This document shows, piece by piece, positions 22,538 to 31,203 of a stretch of 45,303 bases of DNA. Every line of letters starts with the position of its first letter. The stretch's first letter is position 1. The notes under the pieces were generated by a model. It did not search any database. It was given only the letters and a program-made list of their open reading frames with translations, and was not told the origin of the DNA. The position numbers and the translations under genes were made by a program. This stretch comes from Lactonifactor sp. BIOML-A5 (GTDB lineage Bacteria; Bacillota; Clostridia; Lachnospirales; Lachnospiraceae), in assembly GCF_009677585.1 (NCBI RefSeq), contig NZ_WKYV01000035.1, positions 1-45,303 on the forward strand, written 5' to 3'.

Positions 22538-23965
22538 TCAGGCCAGATAGCGCACCATCTGAATCAGCTTGGAAGTAATCCAGAACAGACGAGCCTTTCC
22601 CGTAGAGAGTTCTTTTTGGCTGATCCCTTCTTTCTCAGCATATGTGTCTGGTCCGGTAACCTCCAGAGACTCCGCCTGCAGCTTATCCATCTTTTCCTCC
22701 AGCAGAGAATTGAACTCTTCTCCGTAGAGCACCAGCATAGTCTCGGTATCTACATAGGTACTTCTCATATCAAAGTTATAAGACCCAACCACAGAAAGAT
22801 CGCCGTCTATGAGTATGGATTTGCCGTGGCAGGAGTGCTCCCCAAAATACTCATGCACCCTTACCCCCGTGTCCAGTACCTTTCCCTTATTATGGGTATA
22901 GTCCGAGGAGGCCATAAAATTATCGCCGACTGCTGTGGAATTAATGAGCATGTCTGTCTTTTCCACAGTTTTTGCAAGCTGTTCCATTCCCTCATACATA
23001 TCCTGAGAAAATACTGCATAAGGCGTCTGAATAACTACTCTGCTGTCAGCCTCCAGCATCAGCTGCTGCAAGGTATACCATACCCAGGGTTCCTTTGGTC
23101 CTATATTCGTGGGGTTTGTCACAAAGGTCGCTTTTTTCACGGGCACAAGTTCTTTCGTCCAGTCGATGTCTGTCTCGGTCCCACGTGTTCCAGACAATTT
23201 TTCATAGCGCCGGGAAAGTTTTTTTATTTCTTTGGCCGTCTCCTCATCTTCCCGGGACTTCCCCTCGAATACCGGTCTTGTACATTCCTGACTCCAAATC
23301 TTCTGAAAATACTCTCTCACTTCCAGAATTACGTTTTCTGAGGAGGTCTCCCCCTCTATCTCCTGATGATACAAGAGAACTTCTCTGTCATATCCCTTGC
23401 TCTTTTGGGGATAATTTCCTATAAAATAATCGAACATATTTCTGCCGCCCATAAGAAGCAGCTTGTTGTCAATCAATACATATTTATCATGCATTCTTCC
23501 GTTGATTGTCCACGGCTTCAAAAGATTAGGCTTATTATAGTACCGGATCTCCAGATTAGGGTGGCTCCCCGCAGCCTGAAAAATGTCCTCTCCATCCATA
23601 TGAAGCATTCCGTACAGACCGTCTACAATTACCTGAACTTTTACCCCCCGATCCGCCGCCGCCAACAGGAAGGCAAAGATATCCGATGTGCTTTTTCCCG
23701 GACGGATATCAAAGGTAGAGATCACAATGCTTTCCTCTGCCTCTTCAAACATGGCCAGGCGTACGTCCAGTGCCTCTTCATTTGTCTCGGCAATCTGTGC
23801 CCAGTCACTGCCTGAGGATACCTGTGTAAAAGACTCTGTATTCAATTTTTCAGAATACGCCTTCTTTACTTTTTTTGTATGTATAAATGGAATACAAGCC
23901 CCTACAATCTCATACAGCAGTACAATCAGCAAAAGAATCAGCAGTATTTTTAATTTCTTTCTCAA
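22538..23965 (-). CDS. Phospholipase D-family protein, cardiolipin-synthase-like (475 aa)
   Basis: Two HKD catalytic motifs are visible: HDKYVLIDNKLLLMGGRN and HGKSILIDGDLSVVGSYNFD, each HxKxxxxD. An N-terminal hydrophobic helix (LKILLILLLIVLLYEIVGACI) anchors it in the membrane. It resembles the ClsC/YmdC branch of the superfamily, which transfers phosphatidyl groups. I place the start at TTG 23965, which overlaps the stop of the upstream phosphatidyltransferase (TTGA), with GGGAG about 6 nt before it. A longer open frame upstream would overlap that gene by 170 bp and lacks a good start. The coupling with a CDP-alcohol phosphatidyltransferase points to phosphatidylglycerol/cardiolipin synthesis. 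Confidence 0.88.
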   Translation of the reverse strand: MRKKLKILLILLLIVLLYEIVGACIPFIHTKKVKKAYSEKLNTESFTQVSSGSDWAQIAETNEEALDVRLAMFEEAEESIVISTFDIRPGKSTSDIFAFLLAAADRGVKVQVIVDGLYGMLHMDGEDIFQAAGSHPNLEIRYYNKPNLLKPWTINGRMHDKYVLIDNKLLLMGGRNMFDYFIGNYPQKSKGYDREVLLYHQEIEGETSSENVILEVREYFQKIWSQECTRPVFEGKSREDEETAKEIKKLSRRYEKLSGTRGTETDIDWTKELVPVKKATFVTNPTNIGPKEPWVWYTLQQLMLEADSRVVIQTPYAVFSQDMYEGMEQLAKTVEKTDMLINSTAVGDNFMASSDYTHNKGKVLDTGVRVHEYFGEHSCHGKSILIDGDLSVVGSYNFDMRSTYVDTETMLVLYGEEFNSLLEEKMDKLQAESLEVTGPDTYAEKEGISQKELSTGKARLFWITSKLIQMVRYLA

Positions 23966-24540
23966 TTCTGACTCCCGCCTTCCCTGTTCATCTTGCCAAA
24001 TACGGGAATATACAGAAGAAATGACAGCAGCATCAGCGCACCGCTGATTCCGATAAGGATATTTGCCCCCGTCATTGGAATATTGGGGATCAGTATCAAC
24101 AAAAACATGACCAGATACAGCACGGCTGTGCACACCTTACCAAACCACATTGCCCCGTTTAGCATCCTGCCCTTTCTTAACATCAGGATTCCCATAATCC
24201 CCATAAATCCCTCTTTTATTACAAAGAGGACTGCCAGTACTGTCATCAGGGGAAACCGGAAAGAGAGGGATAGAACAATGGCTCCCTGGGTTAACTTGTC
24301 CGCTATGGGGTCCACTGCCTTTCCCAGTTTGGTTACCATATGAAACTTTCTCGCCACAAATCCATCTAAAAAGTCAGTAATCCCTGAGATTCCTATAATC
24401 ACCGCGGCTATGCGGTAATCTCCTATAGAATCTGCGGTCAGATATCTCCAGACAATGACAGGGATCAGCAGTATCCTGAAATAACCCATCAGATTTGGAA
24501 TAGAAACGATTTGTTTTTTCAGCGGCAGTTCTTCCGTCAT
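23962..24540 (-). CDS. pgsA: CDP-alcohol phosphatidyltransferase, PgsA-like (192 aa)
   Basis: This integral membrane enzyme swaps CMP on CDP-diacylglycerol for an alcohol, most often glycerol-3-phosphate. The signature is clear: DFLDGFVARKFHMVTKLGKAVDPIADK (quoted in part), i.e. D-x2-D-G-x2-A-R-x8-G-x3-D-x3-D. Four or more hydrophobic helices follow. Length is normal for PgsA. It lies 17 bp after an IclR gene and overlaps the downstream phospholipase-D gene, so all three are probably co-transcribed. Another pgsA usually exists elsewhere, so this may be a paralogue, or a cardiolipin-synthase-type enzyme. Confidence 0.85.
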   Translation of the reverse strand: MTEELPLKKQIVSIPNLMGYFRILLIPVIVWRYLTADSIGDYRIAAVIIGISGITDFLDGFVARKFHMVTKLGKAVDPIADKLTQGAIVLSLSFRFPLMTVLAVLFVIKEGFMGIMGILMLRKGRMLNGAMWFGKVCTAVLYLVMFLLILIPNIPMTGANILIGISGALMLLSFLLYIPVFGKMNREGGSQN

Positions 24541-24557
24541 ATTAACGCCCTCTTTCT

Positions 24558-25319
24558 CTATGACATTTCCTGAATCATCTGCTGTTTCATCTCCAGCACA
24601 TAACCGGAAAGCTCTGTAATTCTCTCATCCGTCATTCGGTTCACCGGAGCCGAGATACTAAAAGCATACTTTGCCTTGCCTTTAAAGTCAGTTAGACAGG
24701 CAGCAATACAGCGCACTCCCTCTTCATTTTCCTCATTATCCAGGGCATAGCCTCTTTTTCTTATGTCTTCCAGATCTTGCAGAAAGCTGCTGTAATCTGT
24801 AATGGTATGAGGAGTGAGCCTGTGAATATCACTGGCCTCCCACAACTTTTTAACAGCCTCCGGCTTCATGGTTGCCAGCATGGCCTTGCCTACGCCGGAG
24901 CAGTAGAGAGGGATACGGCTGCCCACCTTTGACACCATCCGCACAGAGTTCTGGTGAGATTCTACTTTATCAATGTACACCGCCTCTGTCCCGTCTATCT
25001 GAACAAAATGTACGGTCTCACCGGTCTGCTGCATCAGTCGCTTAAGATGTGGTCGGGCAATTTCCAGCACATCTACCTTGTTCAGGACCCTATTGGATAT
25101 TTCCAGAATTTTAAAGGTAAGACTGTATTTTCCTGTCTCCTGATCCTGCCGGGCATAGCCCATATAGATCAGTGAGTTTAAGAGCCTGTGTACCGTACTT
25201 TTATGAAGGTTTAGCCTGTTGCTTAAGTCAATCAGCCCAGCCGGCCCTGTCTCTGCCAATGTCTCCATCACCAAAAACAGCCGGTCCGCTACCTGGATGG
25301 GATTCTTTTCTTCTGCCAT
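24558..25319 (-). CDS. IclR-family regulator, KdgR-like (253 aa)
   Basis: Winged HTH at residues ~10-70 (LIDLSNRLNLHKSTVHRLLNSLIYMGYARQD) followed by the IclR effector domain (~80-245): GETVHFVQIDGTEAVYIDKVES, GSRIPLYCSGVGKAMLA, RGYALDNEENEEGVRCIAAC. In the KdgR branch such proteins sense 2-keto-3-deoxygluconate and repress hexuronate genes. The gene diverges from the KDPG aldolase, whose product chemistry fits a KDG-type signal. AGGAGA lies just before the ATG. It also heads the pgsA/phospholipase-D transcript, an odd pairing for a sugar regulator. Confidence 0.88.
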   Translation of the reverse strand: MAEEKNPIQVADRLFLVMETLAETGPAGLIDLSNRLNLHKSTVHRLLNSLIYMGYARQDQETGKYSLTFKILEISNRVLNKVDVLEIARPHLKRLMQQTGETVHFVQIDGTEAVYIDKVESHQNSVRMVSKVGSRIPLYCSGVGKAMLATMKPEAVKKLWEASDIHRLTPHTITDYSSFLQDLEDIRKRGYALDNEENEEGVRCIAACLTDFKGKAKYAFSISAPVNRMTDERITELSGYVLEMKQQMIQEMS

Positions 25320-25382
25320 ATTTTATCTCCTGATTCCGCAGCTTATCTATGCATCTTTATGTGTTTCCTTAGATTGAAACAT

Positions 25383-25411
25383 ATTGTAACACGTTATGAT
25401 TAGAATGTAAA
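25383..25411 (-). promoter_or_regulatory. Promoter of the IclR gene
   Basis: Minus strand: TTTACA (25406-25411), 17-nt spacer, TACAAT (25383-25388). Confidence 0.65.
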
Positions 25412-25427
25412 TATTTCTCCCATCCGC

Positions 25428-25455
25428 TTGACATTCCTTCCTTGTGTAGTATAAT
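25428..25455 (+). promoter_or_regulatory. Promoter of the KDPG aldolase gene
   Basis: Perfect TTGACA (25428-25433), 16-nt spacer, perfect TATAAT (25450-25455). Such a strong promoter is usually held by a repressor. The imperfect palindrome GTTTTGTATTATGAAAC at about 25486-25502, just before the ribosome site, is a candidate IclR operator (low confidence). Confidence 0.8.
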
Positions 25456-25515
25456 TCTACTATAAATACTATATCGTGGAACTTAGTTTTGTATTATGAA
25501 ACAAAGGAGAAAAAA

Positions 25516-26475
25516 ATGCACAACGTTTTAGAGCAAATTCAAAAAATTGGTATTGTTCCTGTAGTGGTTCTGAAAGACGCTAAAGACGCCCTTCCTCTGG
25601 CAAAGGCCCTCTGCGAAGGAGGCCTGCCCTGTGCCGAAGTCACCTTCCGCACGGATGCTGCCGAAGAATCCATCCGGATTATGGCGAACGCTTTCCCGGA
25701 AATGCTGATCGGCGCTGGCACTGTACTGACAACTGAGCAGGTGGATCGTGCAGTGGCGGCAGGCGCCCGTTTTATCGTCAGCCCCGGCCTGAATCCCGAC
25801 ATTGTCAGATACTGTAAGAAGAAAGGGGTTCCCATCACCCCCGGCACTTCCTCACCCAGCGATGTGGAACAGGCCCTCTCACTTGGCCTTGATGTAGTAA
25901 AATTTTTCCCCGCCGAGGCATGCGGGGGACTGAATATGATTAAAGCCATGGCTGCCCCTTATACGAATATGATGTTCATGCCAACAGGCGGGATCAGCGC
26001 ACAGAATCTGAACAGCTACCTGGCATTTCCCAAGATTCTGGCATGCGGCGGAAGCTGGATGGTAAAGGGGGATTTGATCGACGCCGGAAACTTTGACACC
26101 ATCCGCCGTCTTACCCGGGAAACGGTAGAGACTATGCTGGGCTTTGAATTAAAACATGTAGGCATCAACTGTCAGAATGAGGAGGAGGCTGATCTCACGG
26201 CATCTTCTTTTGAAAAGTTATTTGGTTTTGCCAAAAAGACCGGCAACAGCTCTGTCTTCGCGGGCACTGCTGTGGAAGCTATGAAGAGCCCTTATCTGGG
26301 CGCCAACGGCCATATTGCCATTGGTACCAATTCTGTGGCCAGGGCTGTGCATTATCTGGAATCCCAGGGATTTACTTTTAATATGGATTCCGCCAAATAT
26401 AAAGGGGATTGCATAAATGCCATATACCTGAACGGGGAAATCGGCGGATTTGCCGTTCATTTGGTACAGAAATAG
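25516..26475 (+). CDS. eda: KDPG/KHG aldolase with C-terminal glyoxalase-like domain (319 aa)
   Basis: The N-terminal ~205 residues are a class I KDPG aldolase, which splits 2-keto-3-deoxy-6-phosphogluconate into pyruvate and glyceraldehyde-3-phosphate. They show AEVTFRT (Glu41, the general acid-base), PGTSSPSD and VVKFFPAE (Lys129, Schiff base). Residues ~210-319 form a separate domain (LKHVGINCQNEEEA; GHIAIGTNSVARAVHYLESQGF; GFAVHLVQK) resembling the glyoxalase/VOC fold. Ordinary Eda is ~210 aa. The start is ATG 25516, with AAAGGAG 6 nt upstream. The gene is single, between a strong promoter and a strong terminator, and diverges from the IclR gene. Confidence 0.92.
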   Translation: MHNVLEQIQKIGIVPVVVLKDAKDALPLAKALCEGGLPCAEVTFRTDAAEESIRIMANAFPEMLIGAGTVLTTEQVDRAVAAGARFIVSPGLNPDIVRYCKKKGVPITPGTSSPSDVEQALSLGLDVVKFFPAEACGGLNMIKAMAAPYTNMMFMPTGGISAQNLNSYLAFPKILACGGSWMVKGDLIDAGNFDTIRRLTRETVETMLGFELKHVGINCQNEEEADLTASSFEKLFGFAKKTGNSSVFAGTAVEAMKSPYLGANGHIAIGTNSVARAVHYLESQGFTFNMDSAKYKGDCINAIYLNGEIGGFAVHLVQK

Positions 26476-26497
26476 CCGCTGTCCCTGCCAATCATAG

Positions 26498-26542
26498 AGA
26501 GATTGCACCCATGACTTTTGTCTGGGGTGCAATCTCTTTTTC
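26498..26542 (+). terminator. Terminator after eda
   Basis: A perfect 13-bp stem (AGAGATTGCACCC with GGGTGCAATCTCT) is followed by TTTTTC. Confidence 0.9.
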
Positions 26543-26659
26543 TTTCTTCCTCCCCATTAAGATGCTGTTAAAATAGCGAAATAAGACTAAGCAGAAATGA
26601 AAATATATGATATGTTAAAAAACGTACCACATAAGAACAAGATCAAGGGAGGAATATTT

Positions 26660-27712
26660 GTGACAATATCACTGAGTGAGTTTTTTAGCTTTCTGGCAGA
26701 AAGTCCAGTGCTGGTCATTACTGTTCTGCTTACACTTGCCGTTGTTTTAGTAAATGGGTGGACCGATGCTCCCAATGCCATAGCAACCTGTGTGTCCACC
26801 AGATCCATGAAACCCCGGAATGCCATTCTTATGGCTGCTGTATGTAACTTCCTGGGTGTATTTGTTATGACTGCTGTGAACGCGAGTGTAGCATCTACTA
26901 TCTACCATATGGCAGATTTCGGGGGAAATACACAGGAAGCACTTACAGCCCTTTGCGCCGCTCTGGTTGCCATTGTCACCTGGGCCACTGCCGCCTGGCG
27001 GTTCGGGATACCCACCAGTGAGAGCCACGCCCTCATTGCCGGCCTGTCAGGATCTGCCATCGCACTTCACGGAGGACTGCAGGGAATTAACCCTGCAGAA
27101 TGGATTAAGGTTTTATATGGACTTTTGCTTTCCACACTGCTGGGATTTCTTTCCGGATGGATCAGTGCAAGGCTGGTAGCGGCAGTCTGCAGGAATCAGG
27201 ACAGGGAACGCACCACTCCTTTCTTCCGGAAGGCCCAGATTGGAGGGGGTGCAGCAATGGCCTTTATGCACGGTGCCCAGGACGGACAGAAGTTTATGGG
27301 CGTATTTATGCTGGGGATTTTCCTGGCTAAGGGACAGGAAACCGTAACCTCTTTTCAGATTCCTCTGTGGCTCATGATTCTATGCAGCCTGGTGATGGCC
27401 ATAGGCACTTCCATCGGGGGATACCGTATCATAAAGGCTGTGGGGATGGATATGGTCCGTCTGGAAACCTATCAGGGATTTGCTGCGGATCTGGCAGGTG
27501 CTGCCTGTCTTCTGCTCTCCTCACTTACGGGCATACCCGTATCCACTACCCACACAAAAACCACTGCCATCATGGGGGTGGGGGCAGCCAAGCGACTGTC
27601 TGCAGTGAACTGGAATGTAGTGAAAGAAATGGTATTGACCTGGATCCTCACCTTTCCGGGCTGCGGACTGATTGGATTTATCATTGCTAAATTATTTATG
27701 TATATTTTTTAA
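26660..27712 (+). CDS. pit: PiT-family inorganic phosphate transporter (350 aa)
   Basis: This polytopic membrane protein (PHO4 family) imports metal-phosphate with a cation. Both inverted family signatures are visible: NGWTDAPNAIATCVSTRSM near residue 30, and VSTTHTKTTAIMGVGAAKRL near the C-terminus. MAFMHGAQDGQKFMGVFMLG lies in the middle. About ten hydrophobic helices are present. Start is GTG 26660, with GGGAGG 7 nt upstream; an ATG 63 bp earlier lacks a ribosome site. It is followed after 13 bp by a DUF47 gene, the standard partner. Confidence 0.92.
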   Translation: MTISLSEFFSFLAESPVLVITVLLTLAVVLVNGWTDAPNAIATCVSTRSMKPRNAILMAAVCNFLGVFVMTAVNASVASTIYHMADFGGNTQEALTALCAALVAIVTWATAAWRFGIPTSESHALIAGLSGSAIALHGGLQGINPAEWIKVLYGLLLSTLLGFLSGWISARLVAAVCRNQDRERTTPFFRKAQIGGGAAMAFMHGAQDGQKFMGVFMLGIFLAKGQETVTSFQIPLWLMILCSLVMAIGTSIGGYRIIKAVGMDMVRLETYQGFAADLAGAACLLLSSLTGIPVSTTHTKTTAIMGVGAAKRLSAVNWNVVKEMVLTWILTFPGCGLIGFIIAKLFMYIF

Positions 27713-27725
27713 AGGAGAAATGACT

Positions 27726-28349
27726 ATGGCGTCGAGAAAAGAAAACAATTATTTTAATATGTTTATAGAAAATGTTACATATGCCTGCAAAGCTGCTGCT
27801 CTGCTTCAAAAATGCTTTGACAATTTTAACCCGGAACATTTACCCCGGCAGATGGAAGCCATGCATCAAATCGAACACACCGCCGATTTGGCCAAACACA
27901 CCATGATGAAGCATCTCCACCGGGAATTCCTGCCCCCCATTGACAGAGAGGATATTATGGAACTGTCCGAGACCATAGACGATGTCACCGACTGCATCGA
28001 GGATGTAATGCTCCGCCTATATATGTTCCATATCACTAGCTTAAGAGAAGATGCCGCTTCGTTTGCGGATCTAATCTTAAGCTGCTGTGAGGCTATGTTG
28101 GATATGATGGAAGAATTCTCTGTATTTCACAAATCAAAGGTTATCGGAAGTAAAATAATCGAAATCAACCGCCTGGAAGAAAACGGCGACCGGCTGTATA
28201 TGGAAGCCATGCACAGGCTATACATCAACCCCACTTCTTCCATAGAAGCCTTCACATGGACCTCCCTGTATGACTGCCTTGAAAAATGCTGCGACAGGTG
28301 CGAACGAGTGGCAGATGTGGTGGAGAGGGTGATATTGAAGAATAGTTAA
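27726..28349 (+). CDS. DUF47 (PhoU-like) partner of the phosphate transporter (207 aa)
   Basis: This all-helical cytoplasmic protein of the DUF47/TIGR00153 group is related to PhoU. Features: IEHTADLAKHTMMKHLHREFLPPIDREDIMELSETIDDVTDCIEDVM (quoted in part: the FLPPIDREDI core and the E/D-rich metal-site helices) and CLEKCCDRCERVADVVERVIL at the end. The family is thought to gate or regulate Pit-type transporters. ATG 27726 is chosen, 8 nt after AAAGGAG. It forms a two-gene operon with pit. Confidence 0.92.
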   Translation: MASRKENNYFNMFIENVTYACKAAALLQKCFDNFNPEHLPRQMEAMHQIEHTADLAKHTMMKHLHREFLPPIDREDIMELSETIDDVTDCIEDVMLRLYMFHITSLREDAASFADLILSCCEAMLDMMEEFSVFHKSKVIGSKIIEINRLEENGDRLYMEAMHRLYINPTSSIEAFTWTSLYDCLEKCCDRCERVADVVERVILKNS

Positions 28350-28444
28350 TTTCTATCTAAAGTTCGGAGGATTGGGATAGGCCACTTACCCACGGTCGAA
28401 GGAGGCAGGACAGGAACCAGGGAGGGCAGGGCCAATATGCGTCC

Positions 28445-29206
28445 CTATTTTCCCAAATACCCTCCATCCACAGGTATAATCGCCCCGCTCACATAATCAC
28501 TGGCGTGAGAGGCCAGGAAAATAGCAGTGCCTTTCATATCATCCCCGGTTCCCCATCTATGTGCAGGGATTCTCTCTGTAATGGAAGCATATCTTGGATT
28601 GGCCGGATCAAGAAGGGCTTTATTCATCTCTGTGGCCATATACCCCGGAGCAATGGCATTGACATTTACCCCTCTGCCCACCCAGTCATTGGTAAGTGCC
28701 TTCGTAAGCTGTGCAATTCCCCCTTTTGCAGCTGCGTAAGCCGGAATCGTCTGTCCGCCGAAGAAAGAGTTCATTGACGCAATCGTAATAATTTTTCCAT
28801 ACCCCTTTTGCAGCATTATCCTGCCTGCCTCCTGGCAAAGGATAAAGATGGATGTGAGATTTACACTTATCACTTCATCCCATTCTTCCACTGGAAATTC
28901 TTCCGCGCTGTGGCGCCGCTGAATGCCGTGGGCTGTCAGAAGAATATCCAGATCTCCCCCGAGAAGCTCAACGCATTCCTGAAATACTCTGTATACCTCC
29001 CGGCGCTCACCCAGATTTCCTTTTACTCCGTGGCATGAGAAACCTCTGTCCCTGAATTCCTGTGCAGTGTTATAAACGCTGTCTGAGGTTCCCACAATCG
29101 CCACTTCACAGCCAGCCTCAAGATAACCCTCGGCCATTTTGTATCCAAGGCCTCTGGTGCCTCCGGTAACAATGGCTTTTTTTCCGCTGATATCGAATAC
29201 GTTCAT
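28445..29206 (-). CDS. kduD: Short-chain dehydrogenase, KduD-like (253 aa)
   Basis: NAD(P)-dependent SDR: cofactor loop TGGTRGLG (residues ~14-21), NNAG-equivalent TAHGIQRR, catalytic Ser in IASMNSFFGG and YAAAKGG (Tyr/Lys). The motifs GIQRR, NVNAIAPGYMATEMN and RIPAHRWGTGDDMKG are those of 2-keto-3-deoxygluconate 5-dehydrogenase (KduD) and the related gluconate 5-dehydrogenases. The start is ATG 29206, with GGAG overlapping the upstream dehydratase stop; the open frame continues further upstream but without a ribosome site. It is co-transcribed after a sugar-acid dehydratase, so it probably acts on a 2-keto-3-deoxy acid or aldonate. Confidence 0.88.
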   Translation of the reverse strand: MNVFDISGKKAIVTGGTRGLGYKMAEGYLEAGCEVAIVGTSDSVYNTAQEFRDRGFSCHGVKGNLGERREVYRVFQECVELLGGDLDILLTAHGIQRRHSAEEFPVEEWDEVISVNLTSIFILCQEAGRIMLQKGYGKIITIASMNSFFGGQTIPAYAAAKGGIAQLTKALTNDWVGRGVNVNAIAPGYMATEMNKALLDPANPRYASITERIPAHRWGTGDDMKGTAIFLASHASDYVSGAIIPVDGGYLGK

Positions 29207-29211
29207 AGTAT

Positions 29212-30933
29212 CTACTCCATATATCCGCCCTTCATTGGAGAAGCGGCCCTTTCTGAAAAGATTTTTAATACTCCCTTTGTATACTTGGAAGGTTTGGGAG
29301 ACCATTTATTTTTCCGCTCTTTTAACACAGCATCGATCTCCTCCGGTGTTTTTCTCTCCCCTGCAATCCCTACGATCTGCAGGATACGTTCCGGGATATT
29401 TACTTCAATGATATCCCCTTCCTCTACCAGAGCGATGGGACCGCCCTCTGCCGCTTCCGGTGAGATATGTCCGATGGCAGGTCCCTTGGAGGCGCCTGAA
29501 AATCTTCCGTCTGTGAGCAGTGCAATAGATGCCCCAAGCTCTGCATCCGATGCAATGGCCTCTGTGGTGTAGAACATTTCCGGCATCCCGCTGCCCTTAG
29601 GTCCCTCGTAGCGGATGAATACAGCATCCCCTGGTTTAATGTCATGTGTGAGCACAGCGTGGATCGCGTCTTCCTCACAGTCAAAGGGACGGGCATTTAA
29701 AGTTGCCCGGAACATTTCCTTTGGGACTACGGTGTGCTTTACAACAGCACCGTCCGGGCAGAGATTTCCGTAGAGAATTGCAATACTTCCGTCTGTTCCG
29801 AAAGGCTTGTCAAAGGGACGGATTACATCCTCCCGTTTTAGTCCTGCTGCCGCCAGATACTCATCGCATTTATCATAAAATCCGTTCTTTTTAAGTTCTT
29901 CCAGATTTTCACCCAGTGTTTTGCCTGTGACAGTCATAACATCCAGGTGGAGCATATCCTTAATCTCTTCCATAATAGTAGGAACGCCGCCAGCGTAATA
30001 GAAGTACTGGGCAGGCCATTCACCCGCAGGGCGGATATTTAGTAAATAATGTGCTCCTCTGTGCAGGCGGTCAAAGGTGTCTCCGTCAATTTCAATTCCG
30101 AACTCCCTAGCGATAGCTGGAAGATGAAGAAGAGAGTTTGTGGAACCCGAGATAGCAGCATGTACCATGATCGCATTTTCAAAGGATTTCATAGTGACAA
30201 TTTTATCTGGAGTCAGATCGTGCTCTGCCAGCCATACTGCCTGTCTGCCTGCTTCCCTGGCCATTGTTCTGAGATCCGGGCTTGTCGCAGGCATAAGAGC
30301 GCTTCCGGGCAGCATAAGTCCCAGGGCTTCTGCCATAATCTGCATGGTAGAAGCAGTCCCCATAAAAGAACAGGCCCCACAGGAAGGGCAAGCATGGTGC
30401 TTATAATAGGTAAGCTTTTCTTCTGTTATCTCACCTCGCTCGCACATTGCATTATATTTTCCAATCTGCTCCAGTGTCAGCAGATCAGGACCTGCATCCA
30501 TAACCCCACCGGTGACTACAATGGATGGAATATTCACTCTTCCCACCCCCATCAGATGAGCTGGCATCCCCTTGTCACAACTCGCAATAAAAACGCCGCC
30601 GTCAAAAGGAGTGGCATTGGCGTGGATTTCAATCATATTGGCAATCATATCACGGGAAGCCAGGGAGTAATTAATCCCGTCGTGCCCCTGAGCCTCACCG
30701 TCACAGATATCTGTTGTAAAATACCTGGCACCGAAACCTCCGGCTTCGGCCACCCCTTCTCTCGCCTCTTCAACTAACTCCAGAAGATGACCGCTTCCCG
30801 GGTGACTGTCTCCAAAAGTGCTCTCAATCATAATCTGAGGTTTTGACAAATCTTCCAATTTCCATCCGGTTCCCAGACGCAGGGGATCTAACTCCGGTGC
30901 TACTTTCCTTAATTCCTGACTTCTCATTTTCAT
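29212..30933 (-). CDS. IlvD/Edd-family sugar-acid dehydratase (573 aa)
   Basis: This is an iron-sulphur dehydratase that converts aldonates to 2-keto-3-deoxy acids. Cluster cysteines lie in TTDICDG, IASCDKGMP and CPSCGACSFMGTA. The C-terminal DGRFSGASKGPAIGHISPEAAEGG is the family hallmark. The sequence is closer to the aldonate dehydratase branch (xylonate, arabinonate, gluconate) than to IlvD of isoleucine-valine synthesis, because the neighbours are sugar-acid genes. AAAGGAG lies 7 nt before the ATG. The promoter at 31032-31060 carries the GACGTCATACGTC operator. A diverged paralogue lies at 32070-33794. The exact substrate is not known. Confidence 0.9.
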   Translation of the reverse strand: MKMRSQELRKVAPELDPLRLGTGWKLEDLSKPQIMIESTFGDSHPGSGHLLELVEEAREGVAEAGGFGARYFTTDICDGEAQGHDGINYSLASRDMIANMIEIHANATPFDGGVFIASCDKGMPAHLMGVGRVNIPSIVVTGGVMDAGPDLLTLEQIGKYNAMCERGEITEEKLTYYKHHACPSCGACSFMGTASTMQIMAEALGLMLPGSALMPATSPDLRTMAREAGRQAVWLAEHDLTPDKIVTMKSFENAIMVHAAISGSTNSLLHLPAIAREFGIEIDGDTFDRLHRGAHYLLNIRPAGEWPAQYFYYAGGVPTIMEEIKDMLHLDVMTVTGKTLGENLEELKKNGFYDKCDEYLAAAGLKREDVIRPFDKPFGTDGSIAILYGNLCPDGAVVKHTVVPKEMFRATLNARPFDCEEDAIHAVLTHDIKPGDAVFIRYEGPKGSGMPEMFYTTEAIASDAELGASIALLTDGRFSGASKGPAIGHISPEAAEGGPIALVEEGDIIEVNIPERILQIVGIAGERKTPEEIDAVLKERKNKWSPKPSKYTKGVLKIFSERAASPMKGGYME

Positions 30934-31006
30934 TTTATCTCTCCTTTTACAGACACACTATATTTACACATTTCGGTTGCAATGGATTTGGAATTGAGTT
31001 TTTATA

Positions 31007-31019
31007 GACGTCATACGTC
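31007..31019. promoter_or_regulatory. GntR-type operator upstream of the first dehydratase
   Basis: GACGT-CAT-ACGTC is a perfect inverted repeat with a 3-nt centre, of the size usual for FCD-type GntR regulators. It lies about 12 nt past the -10 box. The same 13-mer recurs at 35387-35399. Confidence 0.75.
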
Positions 31020-31031
31020 GTATCTGTTTTT

Positions 31032-31060
31032 ATAGTAGCACTTCTGTACTTAAGGGTCAA
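31032..31060 (-). promoter_or_regulatory. Promoter of the dehydratase-kduD operon
   Basis: Minus strand: TTGACC (31055-31060), 17-nt spacer, TACTAT (31032-31037). Confidence 0.75.
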
Positions 31061-31167
31061 GAGGTTCTTCCATTTTATCTCTTTTGTCGGTTTTTGTTGT
31101 TCCTTTTTGTATAAGATTACTAAAGGGGACAGGTCAGTTTCATTTTGGGACACCCTGGATCGAAAAT

Positions 31168-31199
31168 GGGACGTGTTCTTTTTAGAAAGAACACGTCCC
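31168..31199. terminator. Bidirectional terminator downstream of the FadR-like gene
   Basis: A perfect 14-bp stem (GGGACGTGTTCTTT with AAAGAACACGTCCC) has TTTT on both sides. It lies directly after the GntR gene stop. On the left it joins a GGGACA-rich segment discussed among the findings. Confidence 0.75.
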
Positions 31200-31203
31200 C
31201 CTT

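Noticed and set aside
22538..24133. Longer phospholipase-D form with 56 extra N-terminal residues
   Set aside because: The extension lies inside pgsA in another frame, while a TTG with a good ribosome site overlaps the pgsA stop at the natural position before the membrane helix.
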